From NCBI GenBank assembly GCA_001683735.1, contig LUGG01000044.1, forward strand, positions 62,001-126,000: a DNA stretch of 64,000 nucleotides. The letters run 5' to 3'. Positions 48,701-60,620 of this stretch are shown piece by piece (positions within the stretch are counted from its first letter, which is position 1; each line of letters opens with the position of its first letter). Below the pieces are notes generated by a model, which ran no database searches, was not told where the DNA came from, and was given only the letters and a program-made list of their open reading frames with translations. Origin of the DNA: Grifola frondosa (taxonomy: Eukaryota; Basidiomycota; Agaricomycetes; Polyporales; Grifolaceae). A program made the translations under genes and the position numbers.

Positions 48701-51700
48701 CCGCCATGGCTCCACAATATTCGTGTTATCTACCCGCATAAGCGAGATGTATTCGGGCCCGTGCATGCCGCCACCGTCGGCGAGGTTGCGGAAATAACTG
48801 TTTCGCGTCGAGGGCTCGTAAATTGGCCCTGATCGGGGTCCTACCGCAGGCACGAATATTGAGGACAATTTAATTTGTGCTTTGTGCCGAACACTGCCGC
48901 GTAACCGTATGTGGTTACACCATATGACACTATATGGAATTCGTCTGAAGTTGGTAGGCTGAATGTTTCAGAAGAGCTAGTGCTTGCGTGAGCAAGAGGA
49001 TTTCGGGGAACGGGGTGGGGCCTTTACGCACTAGGCAGCGCACCAGGCTGCGAGGACCGCAGACTTGACCTGTTTATGACGACAGCCCTCCATTTCACGA
49101 TCGGGCGTACGAGCCAGAACCGCCATGCCTGCAGAGCCCGGATCCGCGCTGGATTGTCGTGCTATACCGCGACGAGCTTGAGCTTGATCCCCCTTGCTGC
49201 GTGAGGTCATGCGCCGCATATCACGCTAGCCAATCTATCTTGTCGACAATCGTGCGTGCCCGCCGCCGATCAGCGCCCTCGACGGTCTCAGACGGAGCTG
49301 CGGCGGGCGCCTCCGCGAAGCACGGTGTGATGGGGTATGGGAACAATTGTGTCGTGCCTTGCAAATTCGGGCGCGTCCGTGGAGGCTCGTGTGCAGAGTC
49401 GTCCGCTTGCGCGGCGGCCTGTGGAGGGTCTTGGTCTCAGGCAGTGACAGCTCTTAGTGGCGCGTGTGCTCACCGCAAGTTCGGTGTGAACGATTGGCTC
49501 TCCCAGTAGGCGGAACTGTCAGCATCGATGCAATGGCTGACGCATTGCGTGCTTTGCCAGTAGGCAAAGTGACAAGATGTGTCTGCAGCTGCTATTGATT
49601 TTATTTGGGTTTACCCACGGATTGAACCATATTGGACAGGCAGCTGGAGGGGCGGGGCAAAGCGGGCCCGGTGTGCAAAGAATCATATCGCGGATACCTC
49701 ATATATGAGTCAATATTAATTTTCTTGCATTCTTCGCGACATGTCCTTGCCTTGTTTTCTTCGGCGGCGGCGTCCGGTCAGAGCATCACAAGACTTTGAC
49801 GTCTTGACATTAACACGTGCGGGCGGTTCGCCGCAATTCTAATGTGAAAACGCAAATGCACGATCTAATCCTCATCTCGCCTGGGTGCGCAAGCATGATG
49901 CTGTTGTGGCGTCTCCGATAACATCGTAATACATTGTATATGAGCCTCATCGAGATGTTCGCATGTCGCCTAGAATTCATTCCGACTCCCAGTCGGAAGA
50001 ACCGCGATCTAGCTCAACGCCGGCTTCGAAGATGTTCAATACCACAATATTGACATCTGGGTCAAGGGGAACAGGCGGACTCCCACTGCTTCCGTGAGGT
50101 AGCAACAACACGGGTGAAAAGCAGGTGCATTCCGCCCTCCGGAACGTCACGGTATAGCTGGCAGCAGGATGGGCTCGACCTGGCGTGTTCCTATTAACAG
50201 CCACAGGTTCACAGCTGTTCGCCGTCCAGGGAATGCAGTCGCGCTGGTACCGTTCACATGATTCCGCTCTCTCTTCTAGTCACCGCGACAGCGAAGCGCT
50301 ACACATCTAACATTGTTAGACAGCCAGCGCGGGAGTTGATGCATTGGATTTGGAATTGCCAAGGTCCAGCGCGCTAGGCAATAGCGAGAAGCAGCAGGCA
50401 TTCGTCAAACTCCATGAGATTCTTTCTTTCTGGTCATGCAGCTCGCGGGTTGTGCGGATGCTTTCGGCGCTTTTTGGCTGACACTTCTCATAGAACACGT
50501 GTGCCCCGGCGCGGGGCGACACGACGAGCTGGAGTTGGTACGTGCCATCTTTGGCGGTCACCATCTTCATCTTTGTTTTTGATGTTTTGATCAGCGGCCG
50601 CGGTCAATGATGCTGAGAACGTTCTGATAATAGACACAGCCACGAAGCCACACCTTCTCCCCGGTGCGTAACACACAAACTCTCCGCTAGTATGGGGCTT
50701 GCGGCGATGGTCTATGCCCGTGTTTATTTATGCGGGGCAGTATCCCTTGTAGTTATCTGTGCGCTGCAGTTAGCCGAGGGTGCTTCCATTGAAGACGTTC
50801 TTTGATGAACAGTGTACCGTGATATTGGCTTGATCAATCCGCCACCAGGCTATCCAGGAAGCGATTGCGATTTGTTTTTCTGTGGGTGCACTAGTGGATC
50901 TGCTATGTACAAACGTGGGCCACAGCGTTTCAGGCTGGCGCGCAATACCATGTGGTATCATGCACAGCTCTTTCATTTGAACGCGAGGCACCATCTTCAT
51001 TGAGCAGGGTCGTCATAATGCAAATGTGTGTGCGAATCCTGCTGACATAGAGGTTAGTATGTTCAGGTTAAAAACATATCGCAACTGATGAGGCCGCCGA
51101 CGTGAATTTGATTGACAAATTGAGACTCTATTAGCCAAGCTGTCCTCGAAGCCTCGCAATCTTTCGTAACTGCTGCGGTCAGCCAACTGAGCATCTTCTC
51201 GTTCGTGATATCAAAATGTGCGGGCCCCGGTGTGGATTGGGTATCTTCAAGTGAGTTGTAGAGTTGAGCGTGACGGCGAATTGAGTTTGATATGTGCAGC
51301 CTTCGGAGACTTATTGAGTGACCGGCGTAACGCATAACTGTCACGGTCACAGTCCTCATGCCTTCCGTCTGGCAGAGAGATTCCTTTTCTTTCGGTGCCC
51401 GCGCAGTCCTTCCACACTTCTGTTCACTATCATTAGCCCTGCATCAAAAACACACAAACTCGAGAGATTGTAGCCGCTATACGGGCTTGGGACTATGATG
51501 GTTCATGGACACAGCCCGTCTGAATTGGTTACGAACCAGGCTTTCCTCCTGCCCCGAAGTCGAACAGTGCGCCCAGGGTTCTGTCTTTCTTCCGATGACC
51601 CGCGGAACGGTGAACGTCGTCAACGCCGGACTAACTTCTGCTTCCTGAGGCTTGCACCCCAGAACCTCTGAGCCGCATTTCGAACGACTCGCTGCAGAGT

Positions 51701-52766
51701 TTGGAATTTGTTCAGCCACGTCATCTGAGCGTTCGTGGGTGGGCGCAGAGCCTGGCTCGCGGGGATGGCCGCGCAAAGTTGTTGTGCAGCATATGGTGCA
51801 TTCGAACTCTACGCCTGGATCCTCGCTGTGCTAGGCTGTTCAAATGCTGGTTGATCTGTCTGGAGGCCTGATGCTGGACTGATGGCGAGGCCTGCCCGGT
51901 GGCTGTGAAATATCGCTTTAAACTGCGTCTGATGGAATTACCGATGTGGTATCTGCATTACTTGGTCGGCCGCGTGAGTTGGTGTGTGCAACTGGCGACT
52001 ATCTCACAGAGACTTAATGATTTTCTATCGTGATGCCATCGAGCGGTCCGAATGGGTACATAGAGGCTAATGAAGACTTTTATCGTTAATCGGCTCCCGT
52101 ATTCAATGGAGGAAGTTATTGCTGAATGCCGTTACGTATAGGCATTATTGTGGCGGTTAACCGACCATATATGGCAATATTCAGCGCATGGTAGGCTAAT
52201 TAGATGGTGAGTGCCGGCGAGTATGGACTCACATAACATCCGTAGTGAACATCCCCCTCGGAGACATGCAGCGGCACTTGGCATGGCCTATGACTCGAGT
52301 TCTTCCCGTCGACAACGGTGTCTGTGAAAGCCATCGGGCTATTCTCTAGTTGCCGACTTCGGGGCCTGTTCTATTCAGGGTGCTTTCGCTCACTGAGCAG
52401 CTCCAGCTATCTCATTCTTATCCGTTGCAGTTTCCCTAGGCGGACGTCCGAGCTAGTTTGTGTTCTCTGCCGTGAGCCCTGCCGAAAGTACGTGTTTGAT
52501 AGGTTTTCGGATCTCTCGCCGGCGGGTGCTGTCCGAGAGAACAGCGCCCACTCCTCCACATCCGTACTTCGTTGCCTGCGCGAGATGCCATCGCGCGGAA
52601 GTTGATTGGTGATCTCGCGATGACTATTCTACTGGAATTGTGGCAATGCGTCCGATGGCTTATATAGAGTGAAACAGTTCGCCTCCATAGTTTCCAGGTC
52701 TCATATCTTTCCCCGGATCGTCTGCCACCCGCTACCATTCCTCACCTCCTTTCATATCACACAGCA
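42741..52766. other. Ten-kilobase stretch without recognisable genes
   Basis: I find no gene family, transposon motif, tRNA or long repeat here. The many open frames (longest about 217 codons at 47085-47738 on the plus strand) are explained by moderate GC content; they lack family motifs, low-complexity tails and splice-supported extension. The most protein-like piece is at 49977-50270 on the minus strand, listed separately. The stretch separates two divergently transcribed C2H2 paralogues, so it contains both of their upstream regions. Confidence 0.5.
49977..50270 (-). CDS. Possible terminal exon of an unknown Cys-containing protein
   Basis: On the minus strand a frame opens after a possible acceptor (GACTAG, about 50278) and reads ESCERYQRDCIPWTANSCEP, then AASYTVTFRRAECTC, then PVLLLPHGSSGSP and a regular acidic end ELDRGSSDWESE, stop at 49977. 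The even spread of Cys residues and the absence of biased composition make it look more like coding sequence than its surroundings. No 5' exon could be fixed, and I recognise no family. Confidence 0.2.
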   Translation of the reverse strand, partial: RAESCERYQRDCIPWTANSCEPVAVNRNTPGRAHPAASYTVTFRRAECTCFSPVLLLPHGSSGSPPVPLDPDVNIVVLNIFEAGVELDRGSSDWESE

Positions 52767-53942
52767 ATGTCCCGTACTCGGAAAGCTCCTCAAATGTCGC
52801 TTCCCAGCATCCAAGAGCTGTTGCCTGGTAGGTCGTCCGTCTCATGCCCCGCCGTGGCCAGCTACGAATTCTGCGAACTCACCATCCCGCGAACCTCAGA
52901 CGAACAATTTTACGGCAAGGCACAAGTCCCGAGCAGAACACGCGAAGGACGACAAGGTCTAGGACGCCACACTACGGTGCGTTGCTATAGAGCTCAGGGC
53001 TGCTCCGTCTGACACGATCATCAGAACGTCGTGTCTTCCAGATCGCACGACGAGCGCCAGACCGGAGGGCCAGCCATGACGCGAACCCCACTTTCCATAT
53101 ACTCAGGTCCGAGTCATTCCGCAGATATCGCATGTTCGGATCGCCTGCCTCCCACCCGTCACACACCGTATGTACAGGCACATGAGGTGTCAACTAGGCA
53201 CGACCAGCCTCCCTTGCATTCGCCCGGCAGTCAGGCACCTCGGCGCCAGCACGAGGCTAAGAACGCCACACTTCCGCCTTACCCCTCTTTGTCTCCTACC
53301 ACTCGCCTCAGCCGCCTCCACCTATCCGATACGCACGCAACTCCTACAGACTCGGGTCACGGCAGAGACTATCATGACGAGAAGAGGCACGTCTGCCCGA
53401 TATGCGGCAAGCCATTTAACCGCCCGAGCAGCCTGGCAATCCACCTCAACTCCCACACCGGAGTTCAACGTGAGCCCATATCCTTCCTTCACTACATGCG
53501 ACGAGGTCTGAGGGCCCCATGTCCAGCGTTCCAGTGCCCGTATCCCGGATGCTCGCGCAAATTCAGCGTGAACTCCAACATGCGCCGCCACTACCGCAAC
53601 CACGACTTCTCGACCATCCCGCCCATCCATCTCCTCCCCCGCAACACCGCTCCCTTCCCCGATTACTTGCCCGACGAACGGGACCCGTACGCGTACGGGA
53701 GTTCCCCCAGTTCTGCCTCCTACTGCTCCTTCGATGAACGATCAGACGGCGGTACGGACGAGCATGCGTTCGGGTGGAGTTCGGGTGCGCGCACGCAGCG
53801 CAGCAACAGCTGCTCGGAGAGCGATCCCCACAGCCAATCTGCACCCACACGCCCGCGCTCCTGCACCGTTCCGGGGTGCGTGTACACCTCGGGCCCGACG
53901 ATGCTCCGCCCTGCGTTCCCGCAGTGTGCCACGCCCATGTAG
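52767..53942 (+). CDS. C2H2 zinc-finger transcription factor, paralogue 3
   Basis: A probable transcription factor, the clearest of the three. Exon 1 (from 52767) encodes MSRTRKAPQMSLPSIQELLPG and ends at a GTAGGT donor near 52828. A short middle exon follows (start about 52911); the long third exon begins after TCATCAG near 53027. It reads into finger 1 CPICGKPFNRPSSLAIHLNSH. An intron of 57 bases (53470-53526) splits the linker TGVQ from finger 2 CPYPGCSRKFSVNSNMRRHYRNH; because 57 is a multiple of three, the frame stays open through it. The tail is Ser-rich (TQRSNSCSESDPHSQS) and ends RSCTVPGCVY and MLRPAFPQCATPM, TAG at 53940-53942. The middle exon's donor is not certain. Confidence 0.88.
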
Positions 53943-54862
53943 GGGTGGGACGACTTCTTCCCAATGGCCTCGGGAGAGGCTGCTGAGGGCACGGCGATGG
54001 CGGTCTTTTCCCGGTATACATGTCCTGTTTTGTGCCTCTCTCCTGGCTTGATGCTGGTGACTTCTTATTTGCTTGGCTATTTCGATTTTTTATTGATTGG
54101 GATGAAATATTACTACACTCAAATCAAGGATCGCGTCTCGCTCGCGCACTTGCGCCTGCTGAGCGGACTCCATGCTGCTATGTCTCGATTTTGCTTTCGT
54201 ATCCGTTGCATGCTAATATGTGCTCTCTTCGCTCTCGTCTCGAATATCGGACTTCTTATAAAATATATTATTATGTTGTCCTACCACCGCTCAAAAAATG
54301 TATCTTCCACTAGCCGTGTTTCCAAATGAATTGGTTCTGCTAATGTCGATGCCGGCGGGGCTCATCTCCGGTCTTGGATCAGTTGAGTCGAGAATTCCGG
54401 TATAGACTGCTGGTCGGAGGGTTTTGTGGGTAGGCCAAGAAGCAGCACGGCGAAGGATCATCTCCGGATGTTTCTTTCACTAGAATGGGTCCCTTGGTTC
54501 ATTCCTCAGTTGTATGGATCAGTATGCGTCGGCCTGACGACTTCGGAAACAGAGAGCTTCGGAATTAGATTTCCGGCACGATTTTGTGCGGATGTTTTAG
54601 GCGAAATGAGCGTCAGCACGTACCACGCTTTGACGCGTCTGTGCACGTGCAAATCAGGTGATGTCTCCCATATGCACACGGCCATAGCGTTTGCAGTGTG
54701 CACTGTGCACTGTGCAGCCTGTTCAAGCTCAGCGATGTTTCCGTCGGCGGTGTGTAACTTGTTAATCGAACTGCGGTAGCCTCCAGGTTCTATCCGGCAA
54801 TTCCTGCAGGGCATCTGTATCAAAATTTTGCTCCATATTGCTTTTGTCTCCAGAGTTGGATC
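53943..54862. other. Intergenic, nothing recognised
   Basis: About 920 bases with the 3' flank of the C2H2 gene and the upstream region of the kinase gene. No supported feature. Confidence 0.55.
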
Positions 54863-56765
54863 ATGTATACCCGTCCGCACGTTCTGGGACGTCGGTTCAA
54901 CTCGTGTCTTCAATCTTCAAAGAATTTCAAATACAGAGCAGTTCCAACCTCCCATAGGAACGTGTCTTTCTTGAGATCCATGCTTCGCTCTGTTGTGCAG
55001 AACTTAGCCTCCCCCTCTGAGTCGGACGAGTCATTCTTTGGCTATACCTCGGGCCGATGGCTTTTTAATGAGCCCGAGCGTAAGTCGGCCTATAAATATA
55101 AAGCATTTATAACAAGGTCTTAAATTTGGTCATCAGAACTATCTGTTCGCCATGTCACATTTGATGTAGCCGAGTTGAAACGCGTCGCAGCGCAAGCCGT
55201 CGGCGCAGGCTGCTGTACACGCATGAAGAAGACTCATGAAGGTGCGTGGGGTGATGCTACTTTCGGCTGTGCTTGGCTGATACGAGTCTGGACCGTAGGC
55301 TCGTTCAACAAGATCTTCGCGCTCGAGTTCGACAACAATGCAGAGCTCATAGCCAAGATCCCTACCGCACTCATCCCTCCATTCTACACGACCGCAAGCG
55401 AGGTGGCGACGATGGACTATGCGCGCACAATTCTCGGGCTTCCCGTTCCGCGCGTCCTCGCGTGGAATGCCCGGCCAGATACTAACGTCAACCCCGTCGG
55501 CGCAGAATATATACTGATGGAGAAAATCCGTGGCGATCCTCTGTACACGCGTTGGGATGGTATACGAGGGAATGACATGCGCACTGTCGTGGAGCAGGTC
55601 ATCAACATGGAGCAGCGGTTCGTGTGGCACAGGTTCTCCCAGATTGGTAGTCTTTTCTACAAGGAGGACGTGGAGCCTGCTCTTCGCGACCGCCCACTGT
55701 ATGCTGCAGGTGATGCAGATGATGAGGCGTCGGAGAGGTTTCGGGTAGGCCCCCTCGTGGACTGGGCTATTTGGAGAGGCTCTCGCGCATCCTTGGATAT
55801 TGACAGAGGCCCTTGTGCGTGTCGCATCCCATGCATCGCCGCTTCACTGCTCATTTACTCACGTAGGGCCGGATCCGTTATCATACATTCGAGGCATTAT
55901 TCGCATCGAACAGCAATGGATACGACAATATGCGACCCCACGGCCGCCCCCATTCCATCTTTCCGCGGGCGGAGATTCCCAAACTCATATTGATCTTCTC
56001 GAACGTCTATATGCCGTCGCTCCCCACATCATACCACCTCCCCAGATCTCCCAACCCGTCCTATGGCACACGGATCTCCACGGCGCGAACATTTTCCTCG
56101 CACCCAGCGGCACGCCCGACATAGTCGGTATAATCGACTGGCAAGGGATGTGCCTCGCGCCGCTCTACATGCAGGCCACCTTCGCAGCGTTCCTGCGCTA
56201 CAGCGGCGACGCCGTAGCGATGGAGCCCGGCTGGGTGATGCCCAAGCTCCGCGTCCTACTTGAGTCCGCGCCTGCAGAAGAGCGGCCGCGCTTGGAAAAG
56301 GAGCTGCGCATGGCGAAGCGGCATAAGCTGTACGAGGTGCTCGTCGAGCGCGGCAGCCCGCACCACTTTGCGTCGCAGGTCTATCCGTTCACTGGGCATG
56401 TCGTGCTGCCCACCCTGAGCGCATCGCGGAGCTGGTACGAAGGCTCGCACCACCTCCGCGAAGCACTGTTTCGCATCCGGTCGGAGTGGGCTGATATCGC
56501 GCCTGGCGTGCCGCTCCCGGTAGCGCTTGAAGGGATTGATTGGGAGCGCCATCAGTTGGATTATGCTCGTAAGGAAAGGTATGAGGCGCGCGCGGCGGAC
56601 GTGGCGAGGCAGTTGGGATTGGAAGGGGATGGCTTGATCCCGAGCGAGCGATACGAGCAGGTGAAGTGCATGAACGAGGAGCAGTTGGCCGCATGGGATG
56701 AGGAAGTAGAAGGCGGGCCGTATCCCTTCCAAGATGGCGCCCCGTCTTTTTTCGTGGGCTCATGA
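54863..56765 (+). CDS. APH-family phosphotransferase, AIM9-like
   Basis: An aminoglycoside-phosphotransferase-fold kinase of the group expanded in mushrooms and related to the mitochondrial AIM9 proteins. Exons: 54863-55079, 55137-55241, 55299-55814, 55867-56765; all junctions keep frame, about 570 residues. The N-terminus is Arg/Ser-rich without acids (MYTRPHVLGRRFNS), compatible with a mitochondrial presequence. Kinase motifs: a glycine/Ser loop with EGSFNKIFAL, the Lys in AELIAKIP, Glu in ASEVATMDY, the catalytic loop VLWHTDLHGANIF and the metal site GIIDWQG, so it should be catalytically competent. The C-terminal helical part (residues from about 380) and the end GPYPFQDGAPSFF are typical of this fungal subgroup. 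The substrate is unknown. No frame damage, in contrast with neighbours. Confidence 0.9.
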
Positions 56766-57631
56766 AGAAACCTGGCTCGTCTTAGTCGGTATGTCTAGGC
56801 TTGCTGTAGGCGGTCAGCTTGATCGACCTCAGTTATCTGGATCTCATCAGGCTCTTCGGGCGTGGACACTTTCGTGGGTCCTGCTTCAGTTTGTGTCGTG
56901 GCTCCAATATTATCGTGCTGACACGTTTTCACAGCTCGTCGCCGTCCATGCCAGATAGATAATAAATAAGCGGCGACGTATGGGGATATGGCTTTCCTCC
57001 ACATTCGGCGTCTCGAGGATTGAAGTACCTGCATACTTGATATCAAGCAAGCTTCAAACGGAGGTGCATGGAGAACCGGTGAATGAATAACCAGGTCTGT
57101 GTGCTCTTATTGGAAAATCTTAAAATCCTACGGCGATGCGGGGAGCTGAAACGTGGCGCGCGCATCGCGGGATTGAGTGCCGCTAATTGCTGATATTGTT
57201 GATCGCGAGCGTGTAGTGGATCTTAAGCCTCCATTCAATAAATGATCGATCGGGTGGAGATGCGACTACGATAATTGAGATCCTCCTCAAGCAGATCAGG
57301 CTTTGTGATCCCATGTCGTTTCATGCATACGCAAAAGCAGCACGGATATTTGTATATTCTGTGTATAAAATCGCCAGGTCTCGTGACGTCAAAGCGTTTG
57401 GACATGTCGCGCCATGATCAGGAGGCCGTGTCAGGAGGTCAGGAGGTAGGTAGCTGCATGGGAACGCGACGACCCATGCGTCAAGAAGCTCCAGTCGGAA
57501 AGAAGTTTCGCTTGAGGATTTACCATGTTCGCGAACGAAGGCTCGCATCAATAAATAGGGTGTGAGCTAACGAGCAAACCCACCCCCAGAGGCCCTTCTC
57601 TCGTCTCAGGTTTATCCCTAGCCTTTCAGCG
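56766..57631. other. Intergenic; promoter of the first oxygenase gene
   Basis: No gene seen. An AATAAATAG stretch at about 57550-57559 is a weak TATA-like candidate some 75 bases before the ATG at 57632. Confidence 0.5.
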
Positions 57632-59005
57632 ATGCCAGGACTCCACACACTACCCCCTTTTCCCCAGGATATCCCTACGCATCCTTTGCTTGTCGTGGAC
57701 TACCATTTGATCAGTTCCGGCGATGTAGACGAAATTAACAAGTTATGGAAGGCTGCGACGGAACTTGGCTTCTGGTAGTGAGTACCTCCATATCTTATAT
57801 CTGGAACCTGTGCTGAAACTCTGGATAGCTTGAAGAATCATGGAGTCGACGCTGAAGCTGACCAGATGTTTGATATGGGCGCCGAGACGATGAAACTGCC
57901 TGTGGAAGAGAAGATGAAGTATGAGCAAGGCGACGAAGGAACATCCTTTGGGTTCGTGCCTCATATTTTCGCGGATATTCCCTGCGTTTACTCATACGGA
58001 TAGATACAAAGCTGCGGGGGCAAATGCCACTGACGAATATGGATCTCTTGACACCGTTGAGTTCATCAATGTAGCCAAGGATGACGCACTTGCTTGGCCC
58101 AACCATGTCCATCGGACGTACCCATCCACCGTCAACGCTCGAATGGAATCTACCATCAAACCTTTCGTGCAGAAGTCACTTGCGATCAACTACACCTTGC
58201 TTAATGTGCTCAATGCCAAACTTGGGTTACCCGACGGTGCCCTAGCGAACAGGCACAAGTTGGAAGAGCCTAGCGGGAGCGAGGCCCGATGCATCAAGAA
58301 CCCTCCGAAGCCTGGAGGCATGTCAGAAGAGCAAGCAGCAATCGGTGCTCATACCGACTTCGGTTCTTTGGTGAGTGATAGCGCGTTACATCTTTGAGTC
58401 TTTTTGACCTTCCGCAGTCTTTCCTGCATAATCGACTTGGTGGGCTGCAGGTACTAGTTCCGGGAACTGACAAATGGCAGTACATCAGGGTAAGTATATC
58501 ATACTCTCCGTGCAATGCGACTATTCAGAAGATTTATAGCCGATTCCTGGCCATGCTATCTGTAATCTCGGAGATGCCATGGCTATATTCAGTGGGGGCA
58601 TTCTGCGGTCCAATCTACACCGGGTCGTGTACGTTCCGCGGTTGTTTCGCCACGCGCATATCTAATCAAGACATCACAGGCCACCTCCGAAGGAACAGGG
58701 AACATATGAGCGATGGTCTCTCGTGTTCTTCACAAGGCCCGGGAACTCCGTAGGGCTCCACCCTTTGGTAGATGAAAGCCCTCTGATTGCGGAAGCCGTC
58801 GCAAAGGCGCCAGAGCGCAAATTTGAGACTGGGGCAACGGCAAAGGAGTGGTTTGCGCGGAGGATCAAGAATCAGAGGATCAAGAACAGAACAGTATGTG
58901 GCAAGTATGTTCTTCATAGACGTTGCTAATACTGTTTGACACTATCAGGGTCCGGAGACATGGCGGGCGAGCAGAGGAACCGAGCATAAACCCACCGCCA
59001 TCTAA
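57632..59005 (+). CDS. 2-oxoglutarate/Fe(II) oxygenase, isopenicillin-N-synthase-like (copy A)
   Basis: A non-haem iron oxygenase of the isopenicillin N synthase-like/2OG-Fe(II) group; the real substrate is unknown and penicillin synthesis is not implied. The first exon (57632-57776) reads PTHPLLVVDYHLISSGD and ELGFWY, joined to LKNHGVDAEADQMFD, the N-terminal DIOX_N-type region. Later exons give DDALAWPNHVHRTYPSTVNAR, the iron site HTDFGS (His-x-Asp), GGLQVLVPGTDKWQYI, GDAMAIFSGGILRSNLHRVV (second His) and RWSLVFFTRP (Arg-x-Ser for 2-oxoglutarate). The final exon, after ACA|GTATGT, gives GPETWRASRGTEHKPTAI and TAA at 59003-59005. Frame is kept throughout. A close paralogue faces it on the other strand. 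Confidence 0.9.
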
Positions 59006-59149
59006 GAAATATGCAAACAGATTCAGATTGTATAAGTATTTCGAAAGCATGTAGCCGTTCTGTCATTTCTGCATTCGAGACAGCCACTCGTCATTTTCCA
59101 GTGGTCGTGTACACGACGAGCCAAATATTAATCAGCTATGCGAAAGTGC

Positions 59150-60563
59150 TCACATTCCCACACGTGCTGTGAGCTCCGGATCTTCCGTTCCTCTGTATGC
59201 AATCCAGCTCTCGGCGCCCTGTGAGTTGATAACATCCTGAACGTTACCCAGGATTTCTAAGAAAGGTTCTCACCTTATAGTAAAGCAGTTTAGTACTCCT
59301 CACCCTTCGCTCCAGCCAAGCTTCCTCAGTGATCCCAGTGTCGAACTTGCCAGCAGGAGCTCTCGACACTGCTTCCGCGATCAGGGGCTGTCGTCTACCA
59401 ACGCACGGAGTTCCACAGAGTTATGAGGCCTAGTGAAGTATATCACAGACCAACGCTCGAATTTAGCTTGGTCTTTCGGCGGAGGACTGCATAAAAATAA
59501 TAGAACATCAGGATCGCTCTGCGATGAACACGTGAAAGATATACATGACACGGTGGATGTTCGAGCGCAGGATTCCGCCGCTGAAGATATTCAGCGAATC
59601 GCCGATGTTACAGATAGCATGTCCGGGGAGAGGCTGCGAAATCATGAGTATAAAGTCCGGGCGGCTGGAAGTCATTTAAACTAACCTTCACATATTGCCA
59701 TCTATCTGCCCCTGGCGCTAACACTTGTAGCCCTCCAAGACGGTTGTGCAAGAACGACTAATCAAAGAAAAAAGCATACATTGGCACAACGTGACTCCGA
59801 CAGCATTACCTCACCCACCAAGGAACCGAAGTCAGTATGAGCAGATAAATGTATTTTCTCCTCTGAAAATGGTACCAATGGAGGATCCGCTTTTATTATC
59901 CTGGCCACACAACCACTGTGCTCTTCAGCCCTATGGAGCTTGGCCAGCGCGCCCTCGGGTAGGCCGAGCTGGTTGTTGAGAACGTCTATGAAGAAGTGGT
60001 TGATGGCCAGAGACTTCTGCACAAAGGGTATCACAGTCGACTGCATGCGAGCATTTACAGTGGAAGGATACGACCTGTGCGCCTGCTTCGGCCATGCCAG
60101 CGCGTCGTCCTTCGAGACATTGAGGAACTCGGTAGCGTCGGTAGACCCCTTGTCATCAACAGCGTTAACTCCAGCTGGTTTATACCTAAGATGGAATCCT
60201 CAAACCGAAGACAATCAGACACAGATTAAGGATGCATACCCAAAGGAGAATCCATCGTCGCCCTCTTCGTATTTCATCTTTTCCTCCAATGGCAGTCGCA
60301 TGGTCTCGGCACCCAGCTCGAACATTTCGTCGACTTCCCTGTCAACTCCATGATTCTTCAAGCTACAGGGACATCATTAATATATAGCATATATCTACGA
60401 TATCAGTAGATACTCACTACCAGAACCCGAGCTCGGTCGCTGCCTTCCAAAGCTTGCTTATCTCGTCTTTATCACCGGCTCTGATCAGCTGGTAATCCAC
60501 CACCAGCAACGGATGGGTGGGGATATCATCTGGGAAGGGAGGGAATGTCGTGAGACCGGGCAT
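59150..60563 (-). CDS. 2-oxoglutarate/Fe(II) oxygenase, isopenicillin-N-synthase-like (copy B), one-base break
   Basis: Paralogue of copy A in convergent orientation; the stop codons are about 145 bases apart. The start is placed at ATG 60563 because MPGLTTFPPFPDD aligns with the start of copy A; an upstream in-frame ATG lies at 60593. Same blocks: PTHPLLVVDYQLI, DDALAWPKQAHRSYPST, HTDFGS, GGLQVLAPGADRWQYV, GHAICNIG...GGILRSNIHRV and RWSVIYFTRP. The ending after the last intron is GAESWIAYRGTED, stop at 59150. In the penultimate exon the frame breaks at a C-run (59384-59387 on the plus strand is GGGG) between VDDSP and LIAEAV, where one more base restores it. As written, copy B lacks the last 60-odd residues but keeps all catalytic residues. 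Confidence 0.85.
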
Positions 60564-60610
60564 GACAACTATCGACGAGTGGGAACTGACCATGCCTTCC
60601 ACAGGGAGTG

Positions 60611-60620
60611 TTTATATACC
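60611..60620 (-). promoter_or_regulatory. TATA box of oxygenase copy B
   Basis: On the minus strand GGTATATAAA lies about 50 bases before the chosen ATG (60563). Plausible by position. Confidence 0.4.

Noticed and set aside
57632..60563. Penicillin biosynthetic cluster
   Set aside because: The oxygenases are only of the isopenicillin-N-synthase-like superfamily; no peptide synthetase or acyltransferase gene is near, and such oxygenases are numerous in mushrooms with other roles.
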